Below, in pieces: positions 44,197 to 52,351 of a stretch of DNA of 64,000 nucleotides (its first letter is position 1; every line of letters starts with the position of its first letter). A program made the position numbers and the translations under genes. Location: positions 30,714 through 94,713 of the forward strand of contig JAQVCV010000008.1 in NCBI GenBank assembly GCA_028689615.1, given 5' to 3'. The notes under the pieces were generated by a model, which saw nothing but the letters and a program-made list of their open reading frames with translations, searched no databases and was not told where the DNA came from. The DNA comes from Bacteroidales bacterium. Its GTDB lineage: Bacteria > Bacteroidota > Bacteroidia > Bacteroidales > TTA-H9.

Positions 44197-45336
44197 TTAA
44201 TTCGATGGTTGACCGGTGGTAGGTGTGGTAAGATCGGGAAATTTGTGAATCAAAGTTTCAGCATCTGGTGTGTCGCGCCAGTTCCATTTGCCTTTAACTA
44301 CACCGTTTTTCATAAGCATCACGCCCGGGTTGGCTCTTACCATGGTTTTAAGAACAATATCATCGGCGTTAAGCATGGTCACCTTGTTGTCGAAACGCGC
44401 TGCAATTTCAGGCAGTTCCTCGGGTAGAGAGGCTGTAATAACCGCTGGTTCTCGACCGCTTTCATAAAAGAAATTCACGATGGGTTTGAGCCGGGTCTCG
44501 ATTTCGTTGTTAAGAACTTTCGGGTCGTATAGGGTGATAAGCAGTTGATAATCGGTGTTTTTAATGTAAACATCTGTAACGTCGTCTCCGTAGGAATCAA
44601 CCGCCTGCAGGTTGTGGCGCAAGGCAGCAGAAGGATCGTCAACACGTTGATCAACAAATGACCATTGCGACATCCATACTGAATCGTTATAAGGGAAGTT
44701 ATTGCTTTCATACTCACGTGTCTCGCCTGTTGAATTGTTTTTGTAAGTTACAAAATAGCGGGCCTGGATCTCGGAGGTTGGATACATGTTTTTGTTTACT
44801 TTCCAATCCAAAAAGTCGATCAGCGGTAAGTGGCGATAGGAGTAAAATGAGAAGAGAGCAAATCCAAGAAATCCGGCCAGAAGTGTCAGCCATTGGGTGC
44901 AGGGGCGAATGGTTTGAGTCGATGCTTTTCGGGTGATTAAAAGCCCTGCCACGAAAACCATTAACACTACATTTTTATAGAAGGTTTGCCAATTGGTAAG
45001 CACGATGGCATCTCCGAAGCAGCCACAATCGGGAACAGGGTTGTAGATGGCATCAAAAAACGTGAGAATGGTGAAGAAAGTCATCGTCAGCGTTACCATC
45101 CATCTGGTCAGGACGGGTTTTAGGTTAAAAAGCAATGCAAAACCAATGGCAAACTCAAATGAACACAACGCGATGCTAAGAGCCAATGCAAGCGGCATAG
45201 CCCAGTCCATATTGTAGGCTATCAGATAGTCTTCAATTTTAAACATGGTCCCCAGAGGATCTTGTCCTTTTACAAATCCGGAGAACAAAAATGTGATAGC
45301 CAATGCATACCGGCTAATAAGTTGGATCGCTTTCAT
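44197..45336 (-). CDS. DoxX-like membrane protein with periplasmic thioredoxin-like part
   Basis: This protein of about 379 residues starts at ATG 45336 (MKAIQLISRYA); a longer frame from 45372 would overlap DUF1599. Four N-terminal hydrophobic helices have the DoxX/MauE-like pattern SRYALAITFLFSGFVKG and CGCFGDAIVLTNWQTFYKN (CGC motif, about 105). The C-terminal part (about 200-379) looks like a degenerate thioredoxin-like domain. It resembles the BT_3928-type family conserved in Bacteroidota, whose role is not established; electron transfer or disulfide chemistry is suggested by the CGC motif. It starts one base after DUF1599. Confidence 0.82.
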   Translation of the reverse strand: MKAIQLISRYALAITFLFSGFVKGQDPLGTMFKIEDYLIAYNMDWAMPLALALSIALCSFEFAIGFALLFNLKPVLTRWMVTLTMTFFTILTFFDAIYNPVPDCGCFGDAIVLTNWQTFYKNVVLMVFVAGLLITRKASTQTIRPCTQWLTLLAGFLGFALFSFYSYRHLPLIDFLDWKVNKNMYPTSEIQARYFVTYKNNSTGETREYESNNFPYNDSVWMSQWSFVDQRVDDPSAALRHNLQAVDSYGDDVTDVYIKNTDYQLLITLYDPKVLNNEIETRLKPIVNFFYESGREPAVITASLPEELPEIAARFDNKVTMLNADDIVLKTMVRANPGVMLMKNGVVKGKWNWRDTPDAETLIHKFPDLTTPTTGQPSN

Positions 45337-45337
45337 T

Positions 45338-45907
45338 TTATTCCGTTGATTGATTGGTTTGCTCGTTTTCAAGGGTGATTTTGATCAGCGCAAAAACCGC
45401 ATAGTTGATGATGTCGGCGTAATTGGCATCGATACCTTCTGAAACACTTGTCTTACCTCCATTGTCTTCAATCTCTTTGATTCTGAATAGCTTTACAAGA
45501 ATGATATCAACCAGCGAACTAACCCGCATGTTGCGCCAGGCTTCACCATAATCATGGTTTTTTTTGAGCATCAGGGTTTTGGTTGCTTCCAAGTGATGAT
45601 CGTAAAGTTTGATGGCTGCCTCGGGGTGCAAATCGGGGCGATCTGCTACACCTAATTGAATCTGTATCAGAGCCATCACCGAATAGTTTACGATTCCCAT
45701 AAATTCACCATCGATGTCTTCATCCACCATTCGTTGTCCTTTTTGTTGCAGACTCCTGATCCTCTCCGCTTTGATGTAAATCTGATCGGTTAATGAAGGG
45801 AGTCTGAAAATTCTCCAAACAGGACTGTAGTCGCCAAGCTTGGCAACAAATACTTTACGACATAAACTTGCAACTTGATCAAACTGTAGGGCTGTATCGT
45901 TGAGCAT
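45338..45907 (-). CDS. DUF1599 family protein
   Basis: This 189-residue protein starts at ATG 45907 (MLNDTALQFDQVASLCRKVF). It has two similar halves, each with a helical DYSPVWRIFRLPSLTDQIYIKAERIRSL (first half) or DYGEAWRNMRVSSLVDIILVKLFRIKEI (second half) segment, which marks an internal duplication. The DUF1599 family is found across Bacteroidota beside tpiA and has no proven function; the W-R and I-K-x-x-R-I patterns recall nucleotide-binding folds. It is the first gene of the operon with the DoxX, tpiA and prmA genes, and diverges from folP. Confidence 0.88.
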   Translation of the reverse strand: MLNDTALQFDQVASLCRKVFVAKLGDYSPVWRIFRLPSLTDQIYIKAERIRSLQQKGQRMVDEDIDGEFMGIVNYSVMALIQIQLGVADRPDLHPEAAIKLYDHHLEATKTLMLKKNHDYGEAWRNMRVSSLVDIILVKLFRIKEIEDNGGKTSVSEGIDANYADIINYAVFALIKITLENEQTNQSTE

Positions 45908-45915
45908 AAGAATTG

Positions 45916-45923
45916 TAAATTTG
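45916..45923 (+). promoter_or_regulatory. Candidate -7 element of folP (TAAATTTG)
   Basis: TAAATTTG matches TAnnTTTG and lies 57 bases before the chosen folP ATG (45981). No clear -33 TTG is present at the right distance. Confidence 0.45.
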
Positions 45924-45980
45924 CACCGGCCAGTTTCCAAAAGGGAAAAACTGGTTTTCAAAATTACTACTTTCAGTTCA

Positions 45981-46808
45981 ATGACGACTCAACTTTCTCG
46001 ATTGATTAGCCAAGGGCCTGTAATCATGGGTATTCTGAATCTCACCCCTGATTCTTTTTTCGACGGAGGGAAATACCTCTCTGAATTGCAGTGGATGAAG
46101 CAAGCCGAAAAGCTCGTTTCGGAAGGGGCTGCTGTGGTTGATATTGGGGCTGTATCCACCCGTCCGGGTGCTGCCGCCATCGACGTTAAGGATGAGCTTT
46201 CCCGCATTGCTCCGGTTGTCAGGGCTTTATCAAGGGAGTTCCCCGAGGTTATTCTTTCAGTCGATACCTGGCGCTCGGAGGTAGCAGCAGTTGCTGTAGC
46301 GGAAGGTGCCACGCTGATTAATGATATTTCGGGAGGGACGTTTGATGCAGGGATGTTCTCGTTCATTCGATCGCAACAAGTTGATTATGTGTTGATGCAC
46401 ACGCCCGATGTCCCTTCGCGTATGCAGTTGAATCCATCTTACGACGATGTGGTTGCTGATGTGCGCCGCTTTTTGTTTGCCAGAGCTTCTGCTCTTTCCG
46501 AAGGGTTTCGTGGACAAATAGTTCTCGATCCTGGTTTTGGCTTTGGGAAAACTATAGAACATAATTATGAACTGCTCCAAAGGCTTAGGGAGATCACAAC
46601 AGGAGAGTGGCCTGTTTTAGTTGGAGTGAGCAGAAAATCAATGATCTATAAACTTTTAGATGTATCGCCCGAGGAAGCACTAAACGGAACCTCGGCTCTT
46701 AACCTGTTCGCGATATTGCAAGGGGCTGCAATTCTGAGGGTTCACGACGTAAAACAGGCATGTGAAGTTGTGAAAATTGCCTCGATGCTGGCTCCCTCTT
46801 CTAAATAA
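45981..46808 (+). CDS. folP: Dihydropteroate synthase
   Basis: This 275-residue protein starts at ATG 45981 (MTTQLSRLISQG); a longer frame from 45900 adds atypical sequence. DHPS motifs are MGILNLTPDSFFDGGKY (about 14-30), VVDIGAVSTRPGA, SVDTWRSEVA, LINDISGG, LDPGFGFGKTIEHNYEL and GVSRKSMI. It joins p-aminobenzoate and pterin pyrophosphate in folate synthesis and is the sulfonamide target. It is followed by cdaA on the same strand. Confidence 0.95.
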   Translation: MTTQLSRLISQGPVIMGILNLTPDSFFDGGKYLSELQWMKQAEKLVSEGAAVVDIGAVSTRPGAAAIDVKDELSRIAPVVRALSREFPEVILSVDTWRSEVAAVAVAEGATLINDISGGTFDAGMFSFIRSQQVDYVLMHTPDVPSRMQLNPSYDDVVADVRRFLFARASALSEGFRGQIVLDPGFGFGKTIEHNYELLQRLREITTGEWPVLVGVSRKSMIYKLLDVSPEEALNGTSALNLFAILQGAAILRVHDVKQACEVVKIASMLAPSSK

Positions 46809-46848
46809 ATGTACCTTTGATTGTTTTAATATTTTAATAACCTTGCCG

Positions 46849-47640
46849 ATGTTTGTATTGCTTTCAGGTTTTCTTGAGTTCCGGCTGATTGATGCGATCG
46901 ATATACTCTTGGTTGCGTTTCTGCTTTATGAGTTGTTTAATTTGCTCAAAGGTACCAGCGCAATCAGCATCTTTTTCGGCATCGTGGCAGTAATTGTGCT
47001 TTGGAAGGTTGTTAACGTTTTGGAAATGGCTCTCCTAAGTGAAATCCTGGGAGCTTTCATCAGTGTTGGTTTTATTGCTTTGATCGTCGTTTTTCAACCA
47101 GAAATCAGACAGTTTCTGTTGCTGTTGGGCAATTCTTCCTTCATCAACAACCAGCGGCGCAGGTTCCTTTTCTGGAAGCTCAAACAAACAAATGAAAGGC
47201 TCGACGTTGACACAATCGTACAGGCTTGTCAAAAAATGGCTCACTCCAAAACCGGAGCTCTTATTGTTATTGCAAAAACCAACGATTTGCGTCAATATGC
47301 CGACACAGGCGACGAAATTGATGCCCGTTTGAACGAACAGTTGATAGAGAATATTTTCTTTAAAAACAGCCCTTTGCACGATGGGGCAGCAATCATCAGA
47401 CACAACAGAATTCATGCTGCACGTTGCATTCTGCCAGTTTCTTCAAACATGAAAATAGATGTGGCTCTTGGTCTTCGACACCGTGCCGCCGTGGGGATAA
47501 CCGAACGGACTGATGCTGTATCGGTGATTGTTTCGGAAGAAACCGGTGAGATTAGTTATGCAAAAGCCGGTATCATCGTTGCTCACGTGAAACCGGCTCA
47601 ATTAAAAAATTTCCTGGATAAGGAGTTTAATACAGATTAG
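46849..47640 (+). CDS. cdaA: Diadenylate cyclase (CdaA type)
   Basis: This 263-residue protein starts at ATG 46849 (MFVLLSGFLEF). Three N-terminal membrane helices (about 10-80) precede the DAC domain with its catalytic motifs SPLHDGAAII (DGA, about 176-185) and LGLRHRAAVG (RHR, about 208-217). It makes c-di-AMP, which controls potassium, osmotic and envelope balance. It lies 40 bases after folP; the folP-cdaA order is common in Bacteroidota. The 3' end overlaps the convergent lipoprotein gene by four bases. Confidence 0.95.
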   Translation: MFVLLSGFLEFRLIDAIDILLVAFLLYELFNLLKGTSAISIFFGIVAVIVLWKVVNVLEMALLSEILGAFISVGFIALIVVFQPEIRQFLLLLGNSSFINNQRRRFLFWKLKQTNERLDVDTIVQACQKMAHSKTGALIVIAKTNDLRQYADTGDEIDARLNEQLIENIFFKNSPLHDGAAIIRHNRIHAARCILPVSSNMKIDVALGLRHRAAVGITERTDAVSVIVSEETGEISYAKAGIIVAHVKPAQLKNFLDKEFNTD

Positions 47641-48173
47641 CGTTTTGTGCTATCCGACTCTTCTACAGCTCTTTCCTGAAGCATTTGCATGATTTCTTCA
47701 TCTGTTTTCCCGCAGAAAAGCAACGCCTGCGAAGCGTCGTCGGCAAGATCATGATTGGGATACAGGCTGATGAATTGCCTGTACAATTCGGCGGCCTTCA
47801 TTGGGTCCTGGATGTATTGATCGTAAGTAAACGCCTTGAGAAAGAGGGCTTGCGGAGTTTTGGAAAACTGTTTGTAGTCGGTCAGTATCCGATCATACAG
47901 CCCGATGGTGGTTTTGTAGTCGTGAAGAAATGTAGCCAGATCAGCAGCCTTGAGTAAGTATTCGGGAGCCAGTGTATCGGAGGGATACTCTTTGCTGAAC
48001 GACAAGTACAGGGCTTGCACTTCCTTAACTTTTTCGTTGTCAGGGATTTTTAGTGAATCGGCTTTCAACCCGGCTTCAGCTTTGTCAATTTTTGAAACCA
48101 GGGCCGAACGTCCGCCGCATGATGATACAACAACCGTCAGAATCAGCAGTAAAAACGGAAATAGGTTTTTCAT
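47637..48173 (-). CDS. TPR lipoprotein
   Basis: This 178-residue protein has a lipobox VVVSSCGG (Cys19) after a signal peptide, then three TPR-like helix pairs (YLLKAADLATFLHDYKTTIGLYDRI and LFLKAFTYDQYIQDPMKAAELYRQF). The charged end (ESDSTKR) is disordered. It is anchored in the outer or inner membrane; TPR lipoproteins of this sort often act in envelope assembly. It is downstream of def and ruvX in a probable three-gene operon. Confidence 0.85.
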   Translation of the reverse strand: MKNLFPFLLLILTVVVSSCGGRSALVSKIDKAEAGLKADSLKIPDNEKVKEVQALYLSFSKEYPSDTLAPEYLLKAADLATFLHDYKTTIGLYDRILTDYKQFSKTPQALFLKAFTYDQYIQDPMKAAELYRQFISLYPNHDLADDASQALLFCGKTDEEIMQMLQERAVEESDSTKR

Positions 48174-48191
48174 CTTATTAATTGGTAAGGT

Positions 48192-48764
48192 TTAACGTTT
48201 TCTCTTTTTATTGATTGGGAATATCATCCTGTAATCTACCTTGATGTTCCCGTGGCTAATGTCTGATAATTTTCTTTTGAGCATGGTCTTGCGAAGCATA
48301 CTCAGGCGATCGGTAAATACGATCCCTTCCAGATGGTCGTATTCATGTTGAATAACTCTGGCATTTACCCCCTCGAACCATTCGTCGTGAGGCTCAAAGT
48401 TTTCGTCGAGGTAGCGCAGGTGAACACGTGGCTGACGTTCAACTGTTTCATGAATATCGGGAATGCTAAGGCATCCTTCGCTGTATCCCCACGGTTCGCC
48501 TTGCTGCTCAACCATTTCAGCGTTAATAAAACACTTTTTAAACCCTTTGGCTTCCGGGTATTTCTCGGCAAGAACTTCTCCGTCAATTACAAATACTCTG
48601 ATGGATTTATTTACCTGAGGTGCTGCCAGTCCTATGCCATCTGTGGCATACATGGTTTCCCATAAATGGGTAATAAATGTTTGAATATCTGGTTCTTCAG
48701 GGGTAATGTCGATCGCCTTTTTACGCAAAACCGGATGGCCGTAGGCTACAATTGGTAATATCAT
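48192..48764 (-). CDS. def: Peptide deformylase
   Basis: This 190-residue protein has the three PDF motifs: GIGLAAPQV (about 42-50), EGCLSIPD (about 103-110) and HEYDHLEG (about 146-153) with the metal-binding Cys and two His. It removes the formyl group from nascent proteins. It lies 3 bases downstream of ruvX. Confidence 0.96.
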   Translation of the reverse strand: MILPIVAYGHPVLRKKAIDITPEEPDIQTFITHLWETMYATDGIGLAAPQVNKSIRVFVIDGEVLAEKYPEAKGFKKCFINAEMVEQQGEPWGYSEGCLSIPDIHETVERQPRVHLRYLDENFEPHDEWFEGVNARVIQHEYDHLEGIVFTDRLSMLRKTMLKRKLSDISHGNIKVDYRMIFPINKKRKR

Positions 48765-48767
48765 GAT

Positions 48768-49193
48768 TTATAAATTCTTAAATTGAATAGATTCCATATA
48801 CGATTGGAGGAGAATTACAGCACTGATTTTGTCAACCAGCTCTTTGTTCTGTCGGTCTTTTTTCTTCAGCCCTGCTTCAAGCATGGTGCGGTGTGCCAAA
48901 ACCGATGTAAATCGTTCATCGTAGCGGGCAACAGGAATTTGGGGCCATGTTTTTTTTAAACGATTCACAAACGGGTTGATGAACCGGGAAGCGTCTGATG
49001 GCTTGTTGTGCATATCGCGAGGTTCTCCAATTACTATGAGGTCAACCGATTCAGATGCCAGATAGGCTTGCAGCCATTCAAAAAGCTCAGAAACGTGAAC
49101 GGTGGCTATTCCGTTGGCCACTATTCTCAATTCATCGGTGGCTGCCAGACCCACCCTTTTCTGGCCATAATCAATTGCTAAAATTCTTCCCAT
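48768..49193 (-). CDS. ruvX: Putative Holliday junction resolvase RuvX (YqgF)
   Basis: This 141-residue protein starts at ATG 49193 (MGRILAIDYGQKRVGLA), the standard RuvX opening; a longer frame begins at 49223. The RNase H-fold motifs IDYGQKRVG, LIVIGEPRD and RYDERFTS are visible. Roles proposed for the family are Holliday junction resolution or 16S rRNA 5' processing. It heads the ruvX-def-lipoprotein operon. Confidence 0.93.
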   Translation of the reverse strand: MGRILAIDYGQKRVGLAATDELRIVANGIATVHVSELFEWLQAYLASESVDLIVIGEPRDMHNKPSDASRFINPFVNRLKKTWPQIPVARYDERFTSVLAHRTMLEAGLKKKDRQNKELVDKISAVILLQSYMESIQFKNL

Positions 49194-49257
49194 AGATCTT
49201 GCAAAGTTACGAAAGTTGTTCATCCTACGGCATCATAGCTCCGGTTCTCCCATGTTA

Positions 49258-49302
49258 TAAAGCAACAAACCCGATCTGAACAGACCGGGTTTGTTGCTTT
49301 GA
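49258..49302 (-). terminator. Terminator after rplS
   Basis: A 13-bp stem AGCAACAAACCCG / CGGGTTTGTTGCT (49261-49273 and 49286-49298) with a 12-base loop. On the minus strand it is followed by TTTATAA. Confidence 0.75.
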
Positions 49303-49320
49303 TGCCTCGATAAGGCTGAA

Positions 49321-49674
49321 TCAAACGCGTTTTTCTTTGATACGTGCTTTCTTGCCACGCAGACCGCGAAGGTAGAATATTCTGGCACGACGAACAACAC
49401 CTCGTTTGTTCACTTCAATGCTGTCAATAAACGGGGAAACTATGGGGAAAATACGCTCTACTCCAATGTTGTTCGATATTTTCCTTACGGTGAATGTAGC
49501 GGTGGCGCCGGCTCCTTTGCGCTGAATCACCACTCCTGCGTAACTCTGGATACGCTCCTTGTTTCCCTCCTTGATCTTGTAATTCACGGTTATGGTGTCA
49601 CCAGCTTTAAAATCAGGGAATTCCCTGCGCTCTACCTGCGACTCAACATATTTTACTAATTCCGGCTTATTCAT
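49321..49674 (-). CDS. rplS: 50S ribosomal protein L19
   Basis: This 117-residue protein has all L19 features: [29 protein letters not shown] (two pieces), [21 protein letters not shown] and [25 protein letters not shown]. It sits at the 30S/50S interface. It is a single gene with its own promoter and terminator. Confidence 0.97.
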   Translation of the reverse strand: MNKPELVKYVESQVERREFPDFKAGDTITVNYKIKEGNKERIQSYAGVVIQRKGAGATATFTVRKISNNIGVERIFPIVSPFIDSIEVNKRGVVRRARIFYLRGLRGKKARIKEKRV

Positions 49675-49711
49675 GGTATTGAAACTTTTAACGATTCTTC
49701 AAAAAGGAGTG

Positions 49712-49743
49712 CAAATGTACAAAGTTTTTTCTTACAATCCCAA
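49712..49743 (-). promoter_or_regulatory. Promoter of rplS
   Basis: On the minus strand TTG (49741-49743), a 21-base spacer and TACATTTG (49712-49719) lie about 38 bases before the rplS ATG. Confidence 0.65.
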
Positions 49744-49811
49744 CATCGTTCTGTTTCTTTTCTGTTTTATAGGAAATATTTTTTGTCAAAATTATGTCAA
49801 TCAAAGGTTTA

Positions 49812-50780
49812 TTAGAAATATAGGGGATGAAAAATTAACTTGTTGTTTGTGTTGAATTCAAGGGTGGGGGAGGGGATTTTGATGAATCCAATGGTGTGAA
49901 AAAGCAGTTTTAACCACCTGTTTTTTACCTGAATACGAGTTAAATCAATGTCAAGGGATAAATAAAATTGCCGGTATCGATCGAATGGCGGGATGGGCTT
50001 GCCGTTGTAGTCGGTTGAATTTACAACTGATCCGGTCATCCCTTCGGCTCCGTAGCCTACAGCCAGGTTGAGCCATCTGGGAATCCAACTGTCTTTTATC
50101 CCGAAACTGTTCAAATTCCCCGAAATCCAGAGTGTTGTGCCGTTGTAGTCTTTTACCATTTGCTGAATGGCATTGGCTCCTAACAGATCTGGCCTGTAAT
50201 CAGCAAATTGGGTTGGATGCCAAGAGTATTTAAGCGACAATCGCTGGTCTTTCCATAGCAGTTCCTGGCCCACGAACAACAAGGCTCCGCTTGTGTTGGC
50301 TATCAAATCGCCAACCGACGCTCCCCAATTTGCCGAAAAACCATCGAGTATCTCTATGGTTGTCATATAAGTAAAGCCGGCAACCCCTCCATAAATTACA
50401 GCATTGCGACGGCTCATCCCGGCCCAACTTGCTGTATAGGAAGTCATGCGGCTTATATAATAGGATGTTACGCAGTGACCGGCCTTGTCAATCTGAAGCC
50501 ACTCCTGGTTGTCGTCAAAGAAATGGAAATTGCTTTGCGGATAGTCGCTGTACCACATGGTATAGAGTCCGGCCATTGTTCCTGCATACACAGCGGCTTC
50601 GGCGGTTAAAACCAACCGCATTCGTTTCCTGAATTGTGCTTCCAGACTATCCGTTGGCTGAGAAGAAAAATTTACTGGCTCTGGCTTTGGAACCAACAAT
50701 GTGTCGCGTTGCGAAAAGCTGGCAACACCGGTAAACATTCCTCCTGTTAGCAGGAAAACGAGCAACGTGTTTTTCAGCAT
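49812..50780 (-). CDS. DUF2279 family exported protein
   Basis: This 322-residue protein has a signal peptide (MLKNTLLVFLLTGGMFTGVAS). A hydrophobic middle carries the DUF2279 motifs DKAGHCVTSYYISRMTSY (about 99-116), GFTYMTTIEILDGFSANWGAS and GDLIANTSGALLF. The end reads as beta strands with alternating aromatic residues, and may be a membrane-associated barrel-like part. Function is unknown. It starts 3 bases after the manB-like gene stop, so the two are probably co-transcribed. Confidence 0.83.
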   Translation of the reverse strand: MLKNTLLVFLLTGGMFTGVASFSQRDTLLVPKPEPVNFSSQPTDSLEAQFRKRMRLVLTAEAAVYAGTMAGLYTMWYSDYPQSNFHFFDDNQEWLQIDKAGHCVTSYYISRMTSYTASWAGMSRRNAVIYGGVAGFTYMTTIEILDGFSANWGASVGDLIANTSGALLFVGQELLWKDQRLSLKYSWHPTQFADYRPDLLGANAIQQMVKDYNGTTLWISGNLNSFGIKDSWIPRWLNLAVGYGAEGMTGSVVNSTDYNGKPIPPFDRYRQFYLSLDIDLTRIQVKNRWLKLLFHTIGFIKIPSPTLEFNTNNKLIFHPLYF

Positions 50781-50783
50781 CCT

Positions 50784-52136
50784 TTATCCGTTGCTTAGAA
50801 ATGGCTTCAGGATGGTTTTTGCCTCTTCAACTTTTTGCTGAAGCATCATCTCTGTGTCGGCCTCTACAATCAGTCGGAGGTAGGGTTCGGTATTGGATGG
50901 TCTCACGTTGAACCACCACGTTTTGAATTCAATCCTGTATCCGTCGAAATCGTAGCTGACGGTTGGCGTTTCTTTCTCGGTAAAGAATTTTTTCAGCGCT
51001 TCCATAGCAGCATCTTTGTTCTCGATCTTTAGGTTGATTTCTCCCGAGTTGGCATAAATATCGATCTTTTTTACGATCTCTGATACTTTCAGCCCCTCAT
51101 CGCGAAACCTTTTTACCAGTCGCAGAATAATAAGGCATGCCATAAGGGCTGAGTCGGAATAGTAAAAATCGCTGAAGTAGTAATGTCCGGCTAATTCACC
51201 TCCGAAAAGGCCTTTTGTTTCTCTGAGTTTTAAAGCGGCGAATGCCCTGCCCACTTTCCAGATATCTACCCTTGCACCCATGCGTTCCAAATAGGCAGTT
51301 ACCCCTTTCGAGGTGCGGATGTCTTGTAAAACACTGCCTTTCAATTTTTTTTCTTCCAGATAATAGTGTCCCAACAACCCAATCATCAAATCTGGTCTGA
51401 TGAAGATTCCGTTTTCATCAGTAAACATCACACGATCAGCATCACCATCGAAAATAATCCCGATGTCTGATCCATTGGCCTGCACGGCTTCGCTAAGTTG
51501 TTTCACGTTTTCGGGTTCGAGTGGGTTGGGTTCGTGCGCAGGAAACCGTCCGTCTGGGGTTTCGTTGAGATACACAGGTGTCTCTCCCAGGAGTTTCTTT
51601 ATATAAAGGCCTGCCATGCCGTTCGAAATATCTACTGTTAATTTCAGTCCTGAAAGATCGGAAAGAAATTGTTTTTGAAATTCAATGTATTGACGTTCAA
51701 TGTCGAAATCGATTGTTCTGCCTTGCTTTACCGATATGGGTGGTAACTGTTGATTGATGGCTTTTTCAAGTTTTGACAGGCCGGTATCGTAGCCAATTGG
51801 TATGGCCTCTTTGCCCGAAACCTTCATTCCGTTGTATTCAGCGGGATTGTGAGAAGCTGTGATCATGACTGAAAGCTCGAACCCGTGTTTGGCCGTGGCC
51901 CAATAGATGGAAGGGGTGGTGCATTCACCGGCATCATAAACGTCGGCCCCGCTTTCGGTGAGTCCTTGTGTCAGGCGTGAAAAAATCTCGGGCGATGACA
52001 GTCGGCAGTCGCGCCCTACCAGAACTTTTGTGGTATTGAACAAGGTGGGAATGCACCTTCCCATCCTGTAAACATCTTCGCCATTGAAATCAATGTTGAA
52101 TTTCCCTCGTATATCGTATGCTTTGAATGCTGACAT
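50784..52136 (-). CDS. manB: Phosphomannomutase / phosphoglucomutase
   Basis: This 450-residue phosphohexomutase has the catalytic serine loop ITASHNPAEYNGMKV (Ser about 99), metal loop DGDADRVMF (about 227-235), sugar-selecting loop GGELAGHYYF (about 310-319) and phosphate loop RPSNTEPYLRL (about 415-425). GELAGH is the signature of mannose/glucose-phosphate enzymes, unlike GEGNGG of the glmM paralogue at 1607. It feeds nucleotide-sugar synthesis for surface glycans. A TATCTTTG box (52179-52186, minus) lies upstream. Confidence 0.9.
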   Translation of the reverse strand: MSAFKAYDIRGKFNIDFNGEDVYRMGRCIPTLFNTTKVLVGRDCRLSSPEIFSRLTQGLTESGADVYDAGECTTPSIYWATAKHGFELSVMITASHNPAEYNGMKVSGKEAIPIGYDTGLSKLEKAINQQLPPISVKQGRTIDFDIERQYIEFQKQFLSDLSGLKLTVDISNGMAGLYIKKLLGETPVYLNETPDGRFPAHEPNPLEPENVKQLSEAVQANGSDIGIIFDGDADRVMFTDENGIFIRPDLMIGLLGHYYLEEKKLKGSVLQDIRTSKGVTAYLERMGARVDIWKVGRAFAALKLRETKGLFGGELAGHYYFSDFYYSDSALMACLIILRLVKRFRDEGLKVSEIVKKIDIYANSGEINLKIENKDAAMEALKKFFTEKETPTVSYDFDGYRIEFKTWWFNVRPSNTEPYLRLIVEADTEMMLQQKVEEAKTILKPFLSNG

Positions 52137-52351
52137 AATGCTTTTTGCGTTATTCTTTTAAATTTGTTGACGTTGAGGCAAAGATACTTCTCTTTTTTTA
52201 ATTCTCCGAAAGCCCTGTTCAGTTGAATGTTTTGCTCTAGCTTATCGTCGTGTTTTGATTTCAATATATGTATGTCAGAATGGGTTTTGCAATTAATTCT
52301 TTTATATTAGCGTAGTCGTTCGCAGGTTGGTGTTCATTACAACGGGTTTCT